64,000 bases of DNA from Bacillota bacterium (GTDB taxonomy: Bacteria > Bacillota > Clostridia > Tissierellales > Peptoniphilaceae): NCBI GenBank assembly GCA_030532225.1, contig JAUNLQ010000006.1, positions 1-64,000 on the forward strand. The letters are read 5' to 3'. Shown here piece after piece: positions 27,486-36,411 of the stretch (position 1 is the first letter of the stretch; every line of letters starts with the position of its first letter). The notes beneath the pieces are model-generated. The model made no database searches. It saw only the letters and a list, made by a program, of their open reading frames with translations, and was not told the DNA's origin. A program made the translations under genes and the position numbers.

Positions 27486-27755
27486 TTATTTAGCCCCCCT
27501 TTTTACAGCAGCTTCTACCCTAGCTCTAATAGTAAAGTCTAAGGCTCCCTTGTCTTCAACTTTTACTTGGGCCTTGTCTACTCCAAGGTCTGATAGAGTT
27601 TGTCTTACAACTCTGTCTATTTCTGATCCATATTGTTTTAATACTTCACTAGAAATTTCTACTTGTAAGTCATCAAAAGGTGAAACGATTACTAAACAAT
27701 CGTTTGATTCAGCAGAACCAGCTCTGGCCGGTTTTACTATTTGGTATTTTTCCAA
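27486..27755 (-). CDS. citD: Citrate/citramalate lyase acyl carrier protein (gamma subunit)
   Basis: Carrier protein of 89 aa that bears a phosphoribosyl-dephospho-CoA group on a serine and holds the acetyl thioester. The attachment site is AGSAESNDC near residues 12-20, and the rest (LVIVSP, EISSEVLKQYG) matches CitD. The start is TTG: AAGGAG lies eight bases upstream, inside the end of the preceding hydratase gene, which overlaps by 19 bases. The enzyme that attaches the group, CitX, is encoded in this window but far away (60297-60797). Confidence 0.92.
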   Translation of the reverse strand: MEKYQIVKPARAGSAESNDCLVIVSPFDDLQVEISSEVLKQYGSEIDRVVRQTLSDLGVDKAQVKVEDKGALDFTIRARVEAAVKRGAK

Positions 27756-28300
27756 TCTAAATACTCCTTTCGACCTGTTAAATATAGGTCATTTCCTTTA
27801 GTATCTACAACTACAGTACATGGGAAATCTTCTACATAAAGCTTTCTAACAGCTTCAGCTCCCAAATCTTCATAGCATACTATTTCAGCAGTCTTTACTG
27901 ATTTAGCAATAACAGCTGCAGCGCCACCTATAGCAGCAAAATAAACTGCTCCGTTTTTTACTATAGAGTCTTTAACTTCTTGGCTTCTTTTTCCCTTACC
28001 AATCATTCCCTTTAAACCAAGGTCTAAAAGTTGTGGTGTATATGGGTCCATTCTATAAGAAGTTGTTGGGCCTGCAGATCCAATAGGTCTGTCTCCCTTT
28101 GCTGGAGCTGGTCCAACATAATACATTATTGAACCTTTAACATCAATTGGAAGTTCTTTTCCTTGGTCTAAAAGTTCAACAAATCTTTTGTGAGCAGCAT
28201 CTCTACCTGTATAAATATAACCAGTGATTTCTACGTTATCTCCAGGTTTTAGGTCTTTTAATTGATCGTCAGTTAGTGGAGTGTGTAATTTTATAGCCAT
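27737..28300 (-). CDS. Fe-S hydro-lyase beta subunit (mesaconate/fumarate hydratase)
   Basis: C-terminal-type subunit of class I fumarase/tartrate dehydratase, 187 aa, cytoplasmic. GPTTSYRMDPYTPQLLDLG and MIGKGKRS are family motifs (substrate binding; the GKG segment). With the alpha subunit encoded 11 bases upstream it forms the oxygen-sensitive [4Fe-4S] hydratase. By its place between methylaspartate ammonia-lyase and the lyase genes it most likely hydrates mesaconate to (S)-citramalate; fumarate activity is also common in this family. Confidence 0.9.
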   Translation of the reverse strand: MAIKLHTPLTDDQLKDLKPGDNVEITGYIYTGRDAAHKRFVELLDQGKELPIDVKGSIMYYVGPAPAKGDRPIGSAGPTTSYRMDPYTPQLLDLGLKGMIGKGKRSQEVKDSIVKNGAVYFAAIGGAAAVIAKSVKTAEIVCYEDLGAEAVRKLYVEDFPCTVVVDTKGNDLYLTGRKEYLDWKNTK

Positions 28301-28311
28301 TTTAATCCCCC

Positions 28312-29154
28312 TTAAAATATAACTTCTTTGTGTCTAGCAGCGTGACATTGGATATTTACTGCAACTGGAAGACCAGCTATGTGAGTTGGATAAGTGTCTA
28401 TCATAACTCTTAGAGCAGTAGTTTTCCCACCAAAGCCTTGAGGTCCAATGCCTAGGTCGGCAATTTTTCCTTCCATTTCTTTTTCAAGGTCTGCATAGAA
28501 AGGATTTTCGTTATAATCTTCAAGAGATCTCATTAGAACTCTTTTTGCAAGGCCAGCTGCCTTATCAAAAGTTCCACCTATACCTACTCCTACAATAATT
28601 GGAGGACATGGGTTAGGACCAGCAAGTTCTACTGTTTCAAGGATAAAGTTCTTAACTCCTTCTAGGCCGTCTGCTGGTTTAAGCATAGCAAGTCTAGACA
28701 TATTTTCTGAACCAAAGCCTTTTGCAGCTATAGTGATTTTTAGTTGGTCACCTGGTACTAACTTGTAGTTAATAACTGCTGGAGTGTTGTCTTTTGTGTT
28801 AATTCTTTCTATTGGGTCTGATACAACAGATTTTCTTAAAAATCCTTCTTCGTATCCTTGTCTAACACCTTCGTTAATGGCATCTTCTATATAGCCACCT
28901 TCAATATGAACGTCTTGTCCCATATCCACAAAAGCAACTACCATACCTGTATCTTGGCAATAAGCTACTTCTTCTGTTCTGGCTATTTGGCCATTTAGAA
29001 GTATTTGGTCTAAAATTTCTTTTGAAAGTTGCCAATCATCGTTTTCTCTTGCATCTTCTAGTGCCTTTCTTACGTCTTCTGGTAAGAAATAAGCAGCTTC
29101 TATACACATTCTTTTAACTTCTCTAGTTATGTCGTCTACATGTACTGTCTTCAT
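28312..29154 (-). CDS. Fe-S hydro-lyase alpha subunit (mesaconate/fumarate hydratase)
   Basis: N-terminal-type subunit of class I fumarase, 280 aa, carrying the [4Fe-4S] cluster. Three well-placed cysteines are visible in family contexts: EVAYCQDTGMVVAFVDMG, GPNPCPPIIVGVGIGG and NIQCHAARHKEV. Pairs with the beta subunit just downstream. It is the first gene after the intra-operon hairpin at 29174-29217. Role inferred from context: mesaconate to citramalate, third step of the methylaspartate pathway. Confidence 0.92.
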   Translation of the reverse strand: MKTVHVDDITREVKRMCIEAAYFLPEDVRKALEDARENDDWQLSKEILDQILLNGQIARTEEVAYCQDTGMVVAFVDMGQDVHIEGGYIEDAINEGVRQGYEEGFLRKSVVSDPIERINTKDNTPAVINYKLVPGDQLKITIAAKGFGSENMSRLAMLKPADGLEGVKNFILETVELAGPNPCPPIIVGVGIGGTFDKAAGLAKRVLMRSLEDYNENPFYADLEKEMEGKIADLGIGPQGFGGKTTALRVMIDTYPTHIAGLPVAVNIQCHAARHKEVIF

Positions 29155-29173
29155 ATTTACTCCTTATTAGTTT

Positions 29174-29217
29174 ATAAAAATATAATTCAGAAAGGCTATG
29201 CTTCCTGAATTATATTT
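29174..29217 (-). terminator. Terminator-like hairpin inside the glutamate operon
   Basis: Minus-strand 13-bp stem AAATATAATTCAG / CTGAATTATATTT with a loop of about 14 nt, followed by TTTTTA. It lies in the 85-nt gap between mal and the hydratase alpha gene. No new promoter is evident behind it, so it may act as a partial terminator that lowers expression of the hydratase-lyase genes, or as a 3'-end stabiliser for the upstream message. Confidence 0.6.
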
Positions 29218-29239
29218 ATTAGTATTCAATAATTATAAA

Positions 29240-30481
29240 TTAGCCTCTGTAATTTATTAGAGCCATAACTCTATTCATTTCGTTTTTAACAATCATTAGA
29301 CCTTCGTCAACACCCATACCTGGTTTTGCAAGTACTTGTTTAGCACCACAAGCCATACCGATGTTAGTTAGGATTTCTGCTGATCTGTTAGTTTCGTTAC
29401 ATGTTCCACCACAATAAGCTCCTACATTGTGTTCTTTACAGTATAGGATTGCTTCTACAGAGTTGTTGATTCCACCAAGGTCAGGAGTCTTAACTTGGAT
29501 CATATGGCCAGCGCCATTGTCTACGAAATCTTTAACGTCTTGTAAAGTGTTACACCATTCGTCTGCAACTAGTTCAACATTAATGTTTCTCTTGTTAATT
29601 TCTGCTGTTAAAGCTGCTAGAGATTCTAGTTGAGCTTGTCTTTCGCCAACATCCATTGGTCCTTCTATTCTTAGGTGGTATGGAGCAGCTATTTTTTCAA
29701 GTTCTTCTAGGTAGTCAGCCATTTTCATTGTGTCGTTATCAAAGGCTTCACCAATTGTTCCATATACGTCAATGTGTAGGATTGGATTGTAGTCTTCATA
29801 AGTCTTGTACTTGTTAATTCTGTCTCTTAACCAAGCTACATAGTCTTTTAGTTTTTCACCTTGTTTACCAAGTTTTTCTTCAACGTTGTTGAATAAACCG
29901 TGAGGTAGTACGTCTGCTGCTTTAATAATCATCTTGTCAGCATTGTCGTATCTGTCGTCACCAGATTGAGTAAAGATAGCTACTCTATCAATTGGGTTTT
30001 CAATAGCATATTCTTCATGGATAACTTCAGCCATTGTTAAATGTCTAGATTTTGCAACTGCATCTAATAAAGCTTGAGTAATACCATATCTAATAGCTGT
30101 GTGTAGTCTTTTTCCATCATGGTTGAAGTTATCAAACTCTTCAGCTAGTTCTTTAAAGCTGTTAAGTTCTCTTCCTTCTAGCTTTGGAGCGATTTCATTT
30201 TCAATTACTGGAATAAAATCTTTTGCTAGGAATAATGGGTCACGTCCACCTGCTCCTGAATATTGAACTGCTGCACAGTCTCCAAATGCAACTTGTCCGT
30301 CTTCAAGAATAAGTTGAACTGAAATACTTTCACCTGCTTGTCTTATGCTTGTGAATCCTGGAGTCTTAGTTTCGCCAACATAGAATAAACCATCATGGCC
30401 TGCGCCCATTTTAATGGCTTTTTGGTCGTCGAAATAAAATCCTGTTAGTCCTGGTGAACATAATACTTTTTTAATTTTCAT
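29240..30481 (-). CDS. mal: Methylaspartate ammonia-lyase
   Basis: Removes ammonia from (2S,3S)-3-methylaspartate to give mesaconate. 413 aa from the ATG at 30481, which has AGGAGG ten bases upstream; 413 aa is the length of the Clostridium tetanomorphum enzyme as I recall it. Enolase-superfamily fold: metal-ligand and active-site segments HIDVYGTIGEAF, ELVADEWCNT, MIQVKTPDLGG (catalytic Lys) and YCGGTCNETNRS. Located directly behind glmE, whose product chain supplies the substrate. Confidence 0.97.
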   Translation of the reverse strand: MKIKKVLCSPGLTGFYFDDQKAIKMGAGHDGLFYVGETKTPGFTSIRQAGESISVQLILEDGQVAFGDCAAVQYSGAGGRDPLFLAKDFIPVIENEIAPKLEGRELNSFKELAEEFDNFNHDGKRLHTAIRYGITQALLDAVAKSRHLTMAEVIHEEYAIENPIDRVAIFTQSGDDRYDNADKMIIKAADVLPHGLFNNVEEKLGKQGEKLKDYVAWLRDRINKYKTYEDYNPILHIDVYGTIGEAFDNDTMKMADYLEELEKIAAPYHLRIEGPMDVGERQAQLESLAALTAEINKRNINVELVADEWCNTLQDVKDFVDNGAGHMIQVKTPDLGGINNSVEAILYCKEHNVGAYCGGTCNETNRSAEILTNIGMACGAKQVLAKPGMGVDEGLMIVKNEMNRVMALINYRG

Positions 30482-30519
30482 CTTTTTCAATCCTCCTAAA
30501 TTTTTTGCCAGTGGGAAAA

Positions 30520-31971
30520 TTATTCAGGTCTTCCTACTAATTTTCCTCTACTTACTGCAAAGATATCATCAATTGTCATTTGGAATTCAATTTCTCTTCC
30601 TTCAAAGTCAGCTCTTTCTTGTAGGGCTGCATGGTTAAAGTCTTTTAGTTCTTTAGTGAAAGGAATGTTTCCAAATTCTAAATATCTGATAAAGCCTTTG
30701 TTATCTCTTGCTGGTAACATTTTACCTGCATTATAAATTGATGGACCAAATGGAATGTCAATTACACCATTTTCAAATGCTTTTACTGTTCCAACTGCCC
30801 AGTCGCCTTTACCAAGTTTTAATGTTTCATCCAGCATGCATTTTACTTCAGCTTTAATAATGTTAATTTCATTTCTTAAAGCTTCACTTTCTGCATATCT
30901 TTGACCTTCAAGAAGGTTAAGAACCATTTTTGTTGCCTTAATTCCTGCTGCGTTAGCTTCTTTTGTAGGAATACCAACAGCTTCGTGAGGAGTCTTAACT
31001 ATTACTTTAGTTGCTCCTGCTAAGCCGGCTGCTGCTGATCCTAGAGAAATTACACCAAAAGCCTTTGATTCGTCTTCTGGGAAGCCACCCATCCATTGAT
31101 GGAATACAGTAGTAAGGTCTATGTCATTGTAGCCATATTCTTTTAAATATTGTTCAGTTTGTTCTTCAAGAGCTCTTACTGCAGCAACGTCTTGTAGAAG
31201 GTTACCACATTGGCCATAGCCAACTGTAATGTTTTTAACTCCTTGTTCTGCAGCTAATAGGGCTTCTAGAATAGCTACTGCTACTGCTGTTGATGGAGGA
31301 ACAAGGGTACCAGTTAATGGTCCAAATGGCTCTCTGTTTATAGAAACTCCGTTTTCTTCATAAAAACCAACTAATCTGTCGCAATATTGCCAGTCTTTTA
31401 CTGATTTTTCTATTGTTACGCTTTTTGCATAAGGAATGTTATAAGAAATTGCTCCACCTTCGTTAGATGTAAATCCACCTGCGTGGCCAATTTCTGCAAG
31501 AAGTCTTGAGTCTGGAGTACCATGTCTTAATTGTAGTGGTAGGTTAACTGCTTCTAGAACTTGTCTACAGCCTTTAACACCATGGTTTACTGCTGGGAAT
31601 CCGTTAAGTAGAGATCTACCTGCTGCTTCAGATTCTCTAATTCCTCTTTCTCCATCTTCATATCTATTTTGTCTTGTGTAAGCGTCTATTGTTGATGGTA
31701 GGAAGTCTGCCTTACCTTCGTCTTGTAGAAATCTTAATAGCTCAATATGTTCGTCTATTAGAGCAACCCCTGCTCTAGGTTGAGCCATTGTAACTCCCAT
31801 TTCTTTAGCTTTTACAAGTTTCTTTGCAAAGTTCTTTTCGTCTGGAATGTTTTTTAAGTAGTCTACAGCTTCTTGTAGGTCAACATCTTTTCCTGTTGGC
31901 CAAGTTTGAAGAACTTCTTCTCTGATTTTGAAGAATTCTTCATCAGTCCATTTTTTAAATTTTAAATCCAT
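30520..31971 (-). CDS. glmE: Glutamate mutase (methylaspartate mutase) epsilon subunit
   Basis: Catalytic TIM-barrel subunit of the adenosylcobalamin-dependent mutase that converts L-glutamate to (2S,3S)-3-methylaspartate. 483 aa, about the family length. Typical segments: [17 protein letters not shown] near the start, [38 protein letters not shown] and [15 protein letters not shown]. It needs GlmS for the B12-binding domain; glmS and the reactivase glmL lie directly upstream in the same operon. Confidence 0.97.
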   Translation of the reverse strand: MDLKFKKWTDEEFFKIREEVLQTWPTGKDVDLQEAVDYLKNIPDEKNFAKKLVKAKEMGVTMAQPRAGVALIDEHIELLRFLQDEGKADFLPSTIDAYTRQNRYEDGERGIRESEAAGRSLLNGFPAVNHGVKGCRQVLEAVNLPLQLRHGTPDSRLLAEIGHAGGFTSNEGGAISYNIPYAKSVTIEKSVKDWQYCDRLVGFYEENGVSINREPFGPLTGTLVPPSTAVAVAILEALLAAEQGVKNITVGYGQCGNLLQDVAAVRALEEQTEQYLKEYGYNDIDLTTVFHQWMGGFPEDESKAFGVISLGSAAAGLAGATKVIVKTPHEAVGIPTKEANAAGIKATKMVLNLLEGQRYAESEALRNEINIIKAEVKCMLDETLKLGKGDWAVGTVKAFENGVIDIPFGPSIYNAGKMLPARDNKGFIRYLEFGNIPFTKELKDFNHAALQERADFEGREIEFQMTIDDIFAVSRGKLVGRPE

Positions 31972-31981
31972 ATTATTTCTC

Positions 31982-33373
31982 CTAAATTTCTACTAAATAT
32001 TTTTTAAGCATTCTTATAGCTAAGTCCTTGTCTATCATTGATAATAAGCCCATTGATGAAAGAATATAGCTTTTATCTACTAAAAGTTTTGGATCAGCTG
32101 GTCTTAGTGAGTTTGGTTCATCCATAGTGAATAAACCTTCTTTTAAAATTTCTCTTGGTTTTTCGTTGTTTATAATAACTCCACCAGTTCCTATTAGGTA
32201 TTTTACTTCTGATAGGTCCTTGCCCTCTTGATTATAAACAGGTCCCATTGGAGAATAAATCATTTCTACTGTTCCAGCATGTCTGCCCATAGATAAGTAG
32301 GTGCAGATTTTTGCCATACCTAGGTCGAATTCCTTTTCTAGCTCATCTTCTGCTACGAAGTCAGTGTGGCTGTATCTCATTTGAAATTCATTTTCTATGC
32401 TGTCATACTTGTCAACATCTATAAATTTCTTAACTAATCTTAGGCCAGCTGCTTCATAAACTGCAGTTGCAGAATACCTCATTCCCAGGTCTCCTTCTAC
32501 AGTTCTCTTAGCAAAAGGTTCTTCAAGTCCCCTCATAGAAACTCCTGGTTTAGATGGAAGGCCGTCAGAAATTGAGTGAACGTCAGTAGTAGCTCCACCA
32601 ATATCCAAAACTACTAAGTCTCCAATGCCATCTTCTCTTTCAGATCCTTCAGATAAAACTCTGGCAGCTCTTAAAACAGAAGCTGGTGTTGGCATAGCTA
32701 TTCCGTCAATAAATTCTGAAACCCTTTCCATTCCCTTTGCATTTACAATGTTTTGCATAAAGATGTTTCTAATAGTTTCCCTTGCTGGTTCAACATTAAT
32801 ACGGTTAAGGTTTGGCATTACGTTTTCAGTAACGTGATATTCTATTCCACCTTCATCAAAGATTTTTACAATCTCGTCTACTGCGCTTTTGTTTCCAGCA
32901 ACAACAACAGGAACTTTAATTTGATGTTTACTGATCATGGCAGCGTTGTGAATTATTGCATCTGAATTGCCGCCATCAGTTCCACCTGCAAGAAGAATCA
33001 TGTCTATGTTAGAGTTTTTTATCTCTAAGGTTTCTGTATCATTCATCTTGAAACTGTAGGTTTTTATGATTCTGGCTCCTGCTCCCAAAGCTGTTCTTTT
33101 TGCAGCCTCTGCAGTTAATTCAGTTACTAAACCTATAGCAACAACTTTTAATCCACCTGCTGCAGAAGAGCAAGCAGTTGTTTTTACAATATTTAATTTG
33201 TCAAAATCAACTTTCTTTTTTATCTTTTCTAAAGCCTTTTCATAACCTATAGTAACGTCAGTTTCTACAGTAGTATAAGACTTATCTGTAGCTAAAATCT
33301 CTTCCTTGTCTATATCTACTAAAGTCAACTTAGTAAATGTAGAGCCAAAGTCAATAAACATGTAGCAATTCAT
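31982..33373 (-). CDS. glmL: Glutamate mutase reactivating/accessory protein GlmL (MutL)
   Basis: Protein of 463 aa of the actin/ASKHA-type ATPase family that accompanies glutamate mutase genes (MutL/GlmL). It opens with a phosphate-binding motif ([16 protein letters not shown]) and has a second ([15 protein letters not shown]) and an adenosine-type motif ([12 protein letters not shown]). Family knowledge suggests a chaperone role, exchanging inactivated cobalamin. Sits between glmS and glmE with 1-10 base gaps. Confidence 0.95.
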   Translation of the reverse strand: MNCYMFIDFGSTFTKLTLVDIDKEEILATDKSYTTVETDVTIGYEKALEKIKKKVDFDKLNIVKTTACSSAAGGLKVVAIGLVTELTAEAAKRTALGAGARIIKTYSFKMNDTETLEIKNSNIDMILLAGGTDGGNSDAIIHNAAMISKHQIKVPVVVAGNKSAVDEIVKIFDEGGIEYHVTENVMPNLNRINVEPARETIRNIFMQNIVNAKGMERVSEFIDGIAMPTPASVLRAARVLSEGSEREDGIGDLVVLDIGGATTDVHSISDGLPSKPGVSMRGLEEPFAKRTVEGDLGMRYSATAVYEAAGLRLVKKFIDVDKYDSIENEFQMRYSHTDFVAEDELEKEFDLGMAKICTYLSMGRHAGTVEMIYSPMGPVYNQEGKDLSEVKYLIGTGGVIINNEKPREILKEGLFTMDEPNSLRPADPKLLVDKSYILSSMGLLSMIDKDLAIRMLKKYLVEI

Positions 33374-33374
33374 T

Positions 33375-33782
33375 CTATTCCCCTAGTTCTTTTTTAAGGT
33401 CTTCTATAGTTGTTTCTACTGGTGTACCTGGTTTATAAACGTGGTCAAAGCCCATAGCTAAGAATCTCTTTTCAACGTCTTCCCAGTTTTGTTTACCAAC
33501 TACAATATTTCCTCCAACGAATAATTTTACGTCGTTTAGGCCTGCTTCATTACATTTTTCTTTTAGTCCCTTTACGTCAAGTTCACCTTGTCCGTATAGT
33601 GAAGAAACTAAAATAGCTTCAGCCTTTGTTTCGATTGCAGCATTGATGAAGTCTTCTTGTGAAGATAAAACACCAATATTTACTACGTTATAACCTGCTT
33701 TTGTTAAGGTGTGGTCTAAAATTTTGTTTCCAACTGCATGAGCGTCAGAACCAATAACACCTAATACGATTGTCTTTCCCAT
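33375..33782 (-). CDS. glmS: Glutamate mutase sigma subunit, B12-binding
   Basis: Small cobalamin-binding subunit, 135 aa. The base-off/His-on signature D-x-H-x-x-G is present as Asp13, His15, Gly18 ([12 protein letters not shown]), with VSSLYGQGE and [11 protein letters not shown] as later B12-fold motifs. First gene of the nine-gene operon, with AGGAGG upstream and a good promoter 50-90 nt away. Cobalamin supply genes are not in the window and I found no cobalamin riboswitch upstream. Confidence 0.97.
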   Translation of the reverse strand: MGKTIVLGVIGSDAHAVGNKILDHTLTKAGYNVVNIGVLSSQEDFINAAIETKAEAILVSSLYGQGELDVKGLKEKCNEAGLNDVKLFVGGNIVVGKQNWEDVEKRFLAMGFDHVYKPGTPVETTIEDLKKELGE

Positions 33783-33838
33783 GAGAACCTCCTAAATAAA
33801 TTTGAACTTTTTATTTCATAATACTTCATGATGCCTAT

Positions 33839-33866
33839 ATTATAACACAGAAAAATATAAAATCAA
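33839..33866 (-). promoter_or_regulatory. Promoter of the glutamate-fermentation operon
   Basis: Minus strand: -35 TTGATT (33861-33866), 16-nt spacer, -10 TATAAT (33839-33844), followed by a leader of about 50 nt and AGGAGG before glmS. Confidence 0.75.
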
Positions 33867-34209
33867 AAAAATACTTGAAAGATTAAATTTATGTATAGCA
33901 GAGAAAAACAAGTAGTATATTATAGTAGATATAAAAAAAGCCCTGGGAAATTTTTCATTTTTATAAGATTTGTTAAATTATTTGCCCTAGGTAAATAATA
34001 ATCTTTGGCCCTAAATTTAGCCAAGTAAAGTAAAAGTATTTATGTAGTATTTCTTAGACAAGGAGTTTTTGAAATTTTCATTTCATTTTTACAGGTCCTT
34101 TTATAAAGTTTTTTTCATGAAATAAATAGTAAAAGAAAAATATTTTTTATTTTTTTAAAGAAATTTTTGTGAAATATTGGTATTTTCTTAAGACAGGCCT
34201 GTTTTTTTA
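33867..34209. other. AT-rich divergent intergenic region with repeated GCCCT motifs
   Basis: No reading frame or known riboswitch recognised between the glmS and ispE promoters. Three related motifs occur: GCCCTGGG (33940-33947), GCCCTAGG (33984-33991) and GGCCCTAA (34008-34015). A 10-bp palindrome ACAGGCCTGT lies at 34193-34202. These stand out against very AT-rich surroundings and could be operator sites; no regulator is assigned. Confidence 0.35.
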
Positions 34210-34255
34210 TATACTTTTTTAAATTTTTGTGGTATAGTTTTATCGATAAACGATA
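34210..34255 (+). promoter_or_regulatory. Candidate promoter and operator of the ispE operon
   Basis: A -10-like TATAGT (34233-34238) with a poor -35 (TATACT, 34210-34215) at 17 nt. Overlapping the expected transcription start is an inverted repeat TATCG-ATAAA-CGATA (34241-34255), then GGAGG and the ispE ATG. The repeat's position suits a repressor site; this is inference. Confidence 0.4.
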
Positions 34256-34269
34256 AATCGGAGGTTTTT

Positions 34270-35103
34270 ATGTTTAAGGCTAAGGCTTATGGAAAAATTA
34301 ATTTATCCTTGGAAGTTGTAGAGAAGAGACCTGATTCCTACCACAATATTGATACTATTATGACTAGGATTGATCTTTTTGACCAACTTTCTTTTGAAAA
34401 AACTTCAAGTGATGATATAATAATTGTTTCTGACAACAAGGACCTGGCTGTAGATAAGACTAACCTCATTTATAAGGCCTGGTCCATAATGAAAGAATTT
34501 ACTAAGGAAAGACCAGGAATTAAAGTAATTTTAAATAAGAATATTCCCCTGTCTGCTGGACTGGCAGGTGGAACTTCTGACGGAGTAGAAAGCCTTAAGG
34601 CCCTAAACCAGCTTTGGAATCTAGGCTTTTCTAGACAAGAGCTTTTAGATTTGGCTAGGCCTTTGGGAGCTGATTCTTCTTTCTTCTTTTATGATGGCCT
34701 TGTTAGGGCTAGAGGAATTGGAGATAGAATTACAAAACTTAAGGATCTTCCTGACCTTTATTTTATTTTAATAAACATTGGCAAGGCTATTTCTTCTGGC
34801 CAAGTTTATGGAGCAATGAATACTTATTCTAAGGGAAGAGTCCAGTACTTAGTAGATAATATTGATAATTTTGAAATTTTTAAAGACAAGCTTTATAACT
34901 CTATGGAGGCTGTTAGCTTTGAAATTTATCCTGAGCTTAGGTCTATAAAGGCTGAGCTTTTAGATCTTGGGGCTGACTTTTCTTTAATGAGTGGTTCTGG
35001 TCCTACAATTTTTGCAGGATTTTTGGACCAAGAAAAAAGAGACCAAGTTTATAATTTTGTTAAGGACCAATACAAGTATGTATTTAAGGCCCAAAAGGTT
35101 TAA
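34270..35103 (+). CDS. ispE: 4-diphosphocytidyl-2-C-methyl-D-erythritol kinase
   Basis: GHMP-family kinase of 277 aa that phosphorylates CDP-methylerythritol in the MEP isoprenoid pathway. Motifs: KAYGKINLSLEVVEKRPDSYH at the start (KINLSL binding segment), the ATP loop PLSAGLAGGTSDGV, and GSGPTIFAGF near the end. First gene of an operon with the DXR-like reductase, ispD and ispF, which together cover four steps of the pathway. GGAGG precedes the ATG. Confidence 0.96.
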   Translation: MFKAKAYGKINLSLEVVEKRPDSYHNIDTIMTRIDLFDQLSFEKTSSDDIIIVSDNKDLAVDKTNLIYKAWSIMKEFTKERPGIKVILNKNIPLSAGLAGGTSDGVESLKALNQLWNLGFSRQELLDLARPLGADSSFFFYDGLVRARGIGDRITKLKDLPDLYFILINIGKAISSGQVYGAMNTYSKGRVQYLVDNIDNFEIFKDKLYNSMEAVSFEIYPELRSIKAELLDLGADFSLMSGSGPTIFAGFLDQEKRDQVYNFVKDQYKYVFKAQKV

Positions 35104-35112
35104 GGTGATTAA

Positions 35113-36411
35113 ATGTTTGAAATGAAAAACACTTTAGAAGAATTAGAAAAAATTAATAAGCCTATACAAGTTGCAGTTGTTGGTATAGGCAAAATGGGCA
35201 GAAGTCTTGTAGACAGACTTTTGGCCATGAAGGGCATTAGACCTGCCTTAATAGTCAACAGGCATATTGAAAAGGCCTATGAGGCACTTTTGTATTTAGG
35301 TATAGCTGAAGACCAAATTGTTAAGGTTTTTTCTGCTGATCAAGTTGAAGCTGCCTTAAAAGACGGAAAATTTGCTGTTACAGATGATTTTTCTGTGGCT
35401 ATTAAGTCCCCTTCTATCCAGGCCCTTGTAGAAGCAACAGGCAATCCTCAATATGGAGCTGAGGTTGCCTACCAAACTATTAAGGCGAAAAAGCATATTA
35501 TAATGCTTAATGTAGAATGTGATTCTGTTGTAGGTCCAAGTCTTTATAAGCTAGCCCAAGAAAATGGAGTTGTTTATACTGGAGCTGCTGGAGATGAACC
35601 TGCTGCTATTATAGAACTAGTAGAATATGCCATGGGACTAGGCTTTGAAGTTGTGGCCTGTGGCAAGGGCAAGAACAACCCTAAGGACATTCATGCTACT
35701 AATGATTCTGTAAGGGCCCTTGCAGCAGAAAAACAAGTTTGCGAAAAAAGTCTTACTTCCTTTGTAGATGCAACTAATACTATGATTGAGCTAAATGCAG
35801 TTGGCAATGCTATAGGCTTTAAGCCAGATGTTTTTGGCTGCCATGGAATTACAGCTGATATTAAGGACCTAGGAGACAAGTTAAGACTAAAAGAAGAAGG
35901 AGGCCTTTTAAATTCCTTTAAGACCCTAGACTATGTCCATGGAATTGCCCCTGGAGTTTATGTTGTTATTAGGGCCAAAAGCCAAGAAGAAAAAGATACC
36001 CTAAAATACCTTGGTATGGGTCATGGTCCTAACTATATTCTTTATAGGCCCTTCCACCTTTGTTCTTTAGAAACTCCAAATTCTATTTATAAGGCAGTTG
36101 TAAAAAACCAGGCTAGTTTGGCTCCAGTTATGGGCCAGGTCTGTGACACAGTTGCCCACGCCAAAAGGGATATGAAGGCTGGAGAACTTTTACATGGAAT
36201 AGGTTCAGACTATGTTTATGGCTCACTAACTAGCCACCAAGATGCTATGGATAGAAATTTACTTCCAATAGCCCTTATTACTTCTGGCACTAGGCTTAAA
36301 GTTGATGTAAAAAAAGACCAGCTAATTAGCTATGACATGGTAGACTTGGAAATGGACCAAATAATAACCAAGCTAAGATTTGAACAGGATGGTAAAAGTG
36401 TACAAGAATAA
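35113..36411 (+). CDS. drl: DXR-like reductoisomerase (DRL family; homoserine-dehydrogenase-like plus SAF domain)
   Basis: 432 aa. N-terminal NAD(P)-binding Rossmann fold (IQVAVVGIGKMGRSLVDRL, about 17-35), a catalytic middle region unlike canonical Dxr, and a C-terminal SAF domain (about 350-425; AKRDMKAGELLHGIGSDYVY). This is the design of DRL enzymes, first shown in Brucella to convert DXP to methylerythritol phosphate in place of Dxr (established knowledge). Automatic annotation would say homoserine dehydrogenase or SAF-domain protein. The position, between ispE and ispD, strongly favours the DRL role. Whether a standard dxr exists elsewhere cannot be seen. Confidence 0.82.
   Translation: MFEMKNTLEELEKINKPIQVAVVGIGKMGRSLVDRLLAMKGIRPALIVNRHIEKAYEALLYLGIAEDQIVKVFSADQVEAALKDGKFAVTDDFSVAIKSPSIQALVEATGNPQYGAEVAYQTIKAKKHIIMLNVECDSVVGPSLYKLAQENGVVYTGAAGDEPAAIIELVEYAMGLGFEVVACGKGKNNPKDIHATNDSVRALAAEKQVCEKSLTSFVDATNTMIELNAVGNAIGFKPDVFGCHGITADIKDLGDKLRLKEEGGLLNSFKTLDYVHGIAPGVYVVIRAKSQEEKDTLKYLGMGHGPNYILYRPFHLCSLETPNSIYKAVVKNQASLAPVMGQVCDTVAHAKRDMKAGELLHGIGSDYVYGSLTSHQDAMDRNLLPIALITSGTRLKVDVKKDQLISYDMVDLEMDQIITKLRFEQDGKSVQE

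Noticed and set aside
33783..34269. Cobalamin riboswitch expected before the B12-dependent mutase genes
   Set aside because: No B12-box-like core is visible on the glmS side; the leader after the promoter is only about 50 nt, too short for the aptamer.
35113..36411. Homoserine dehydrogenase
   Set aside because: The Rossmann fold is similar, but the SAF domain and the position inside the MEP operon fit DRL better, and no threonine genes are nearby.
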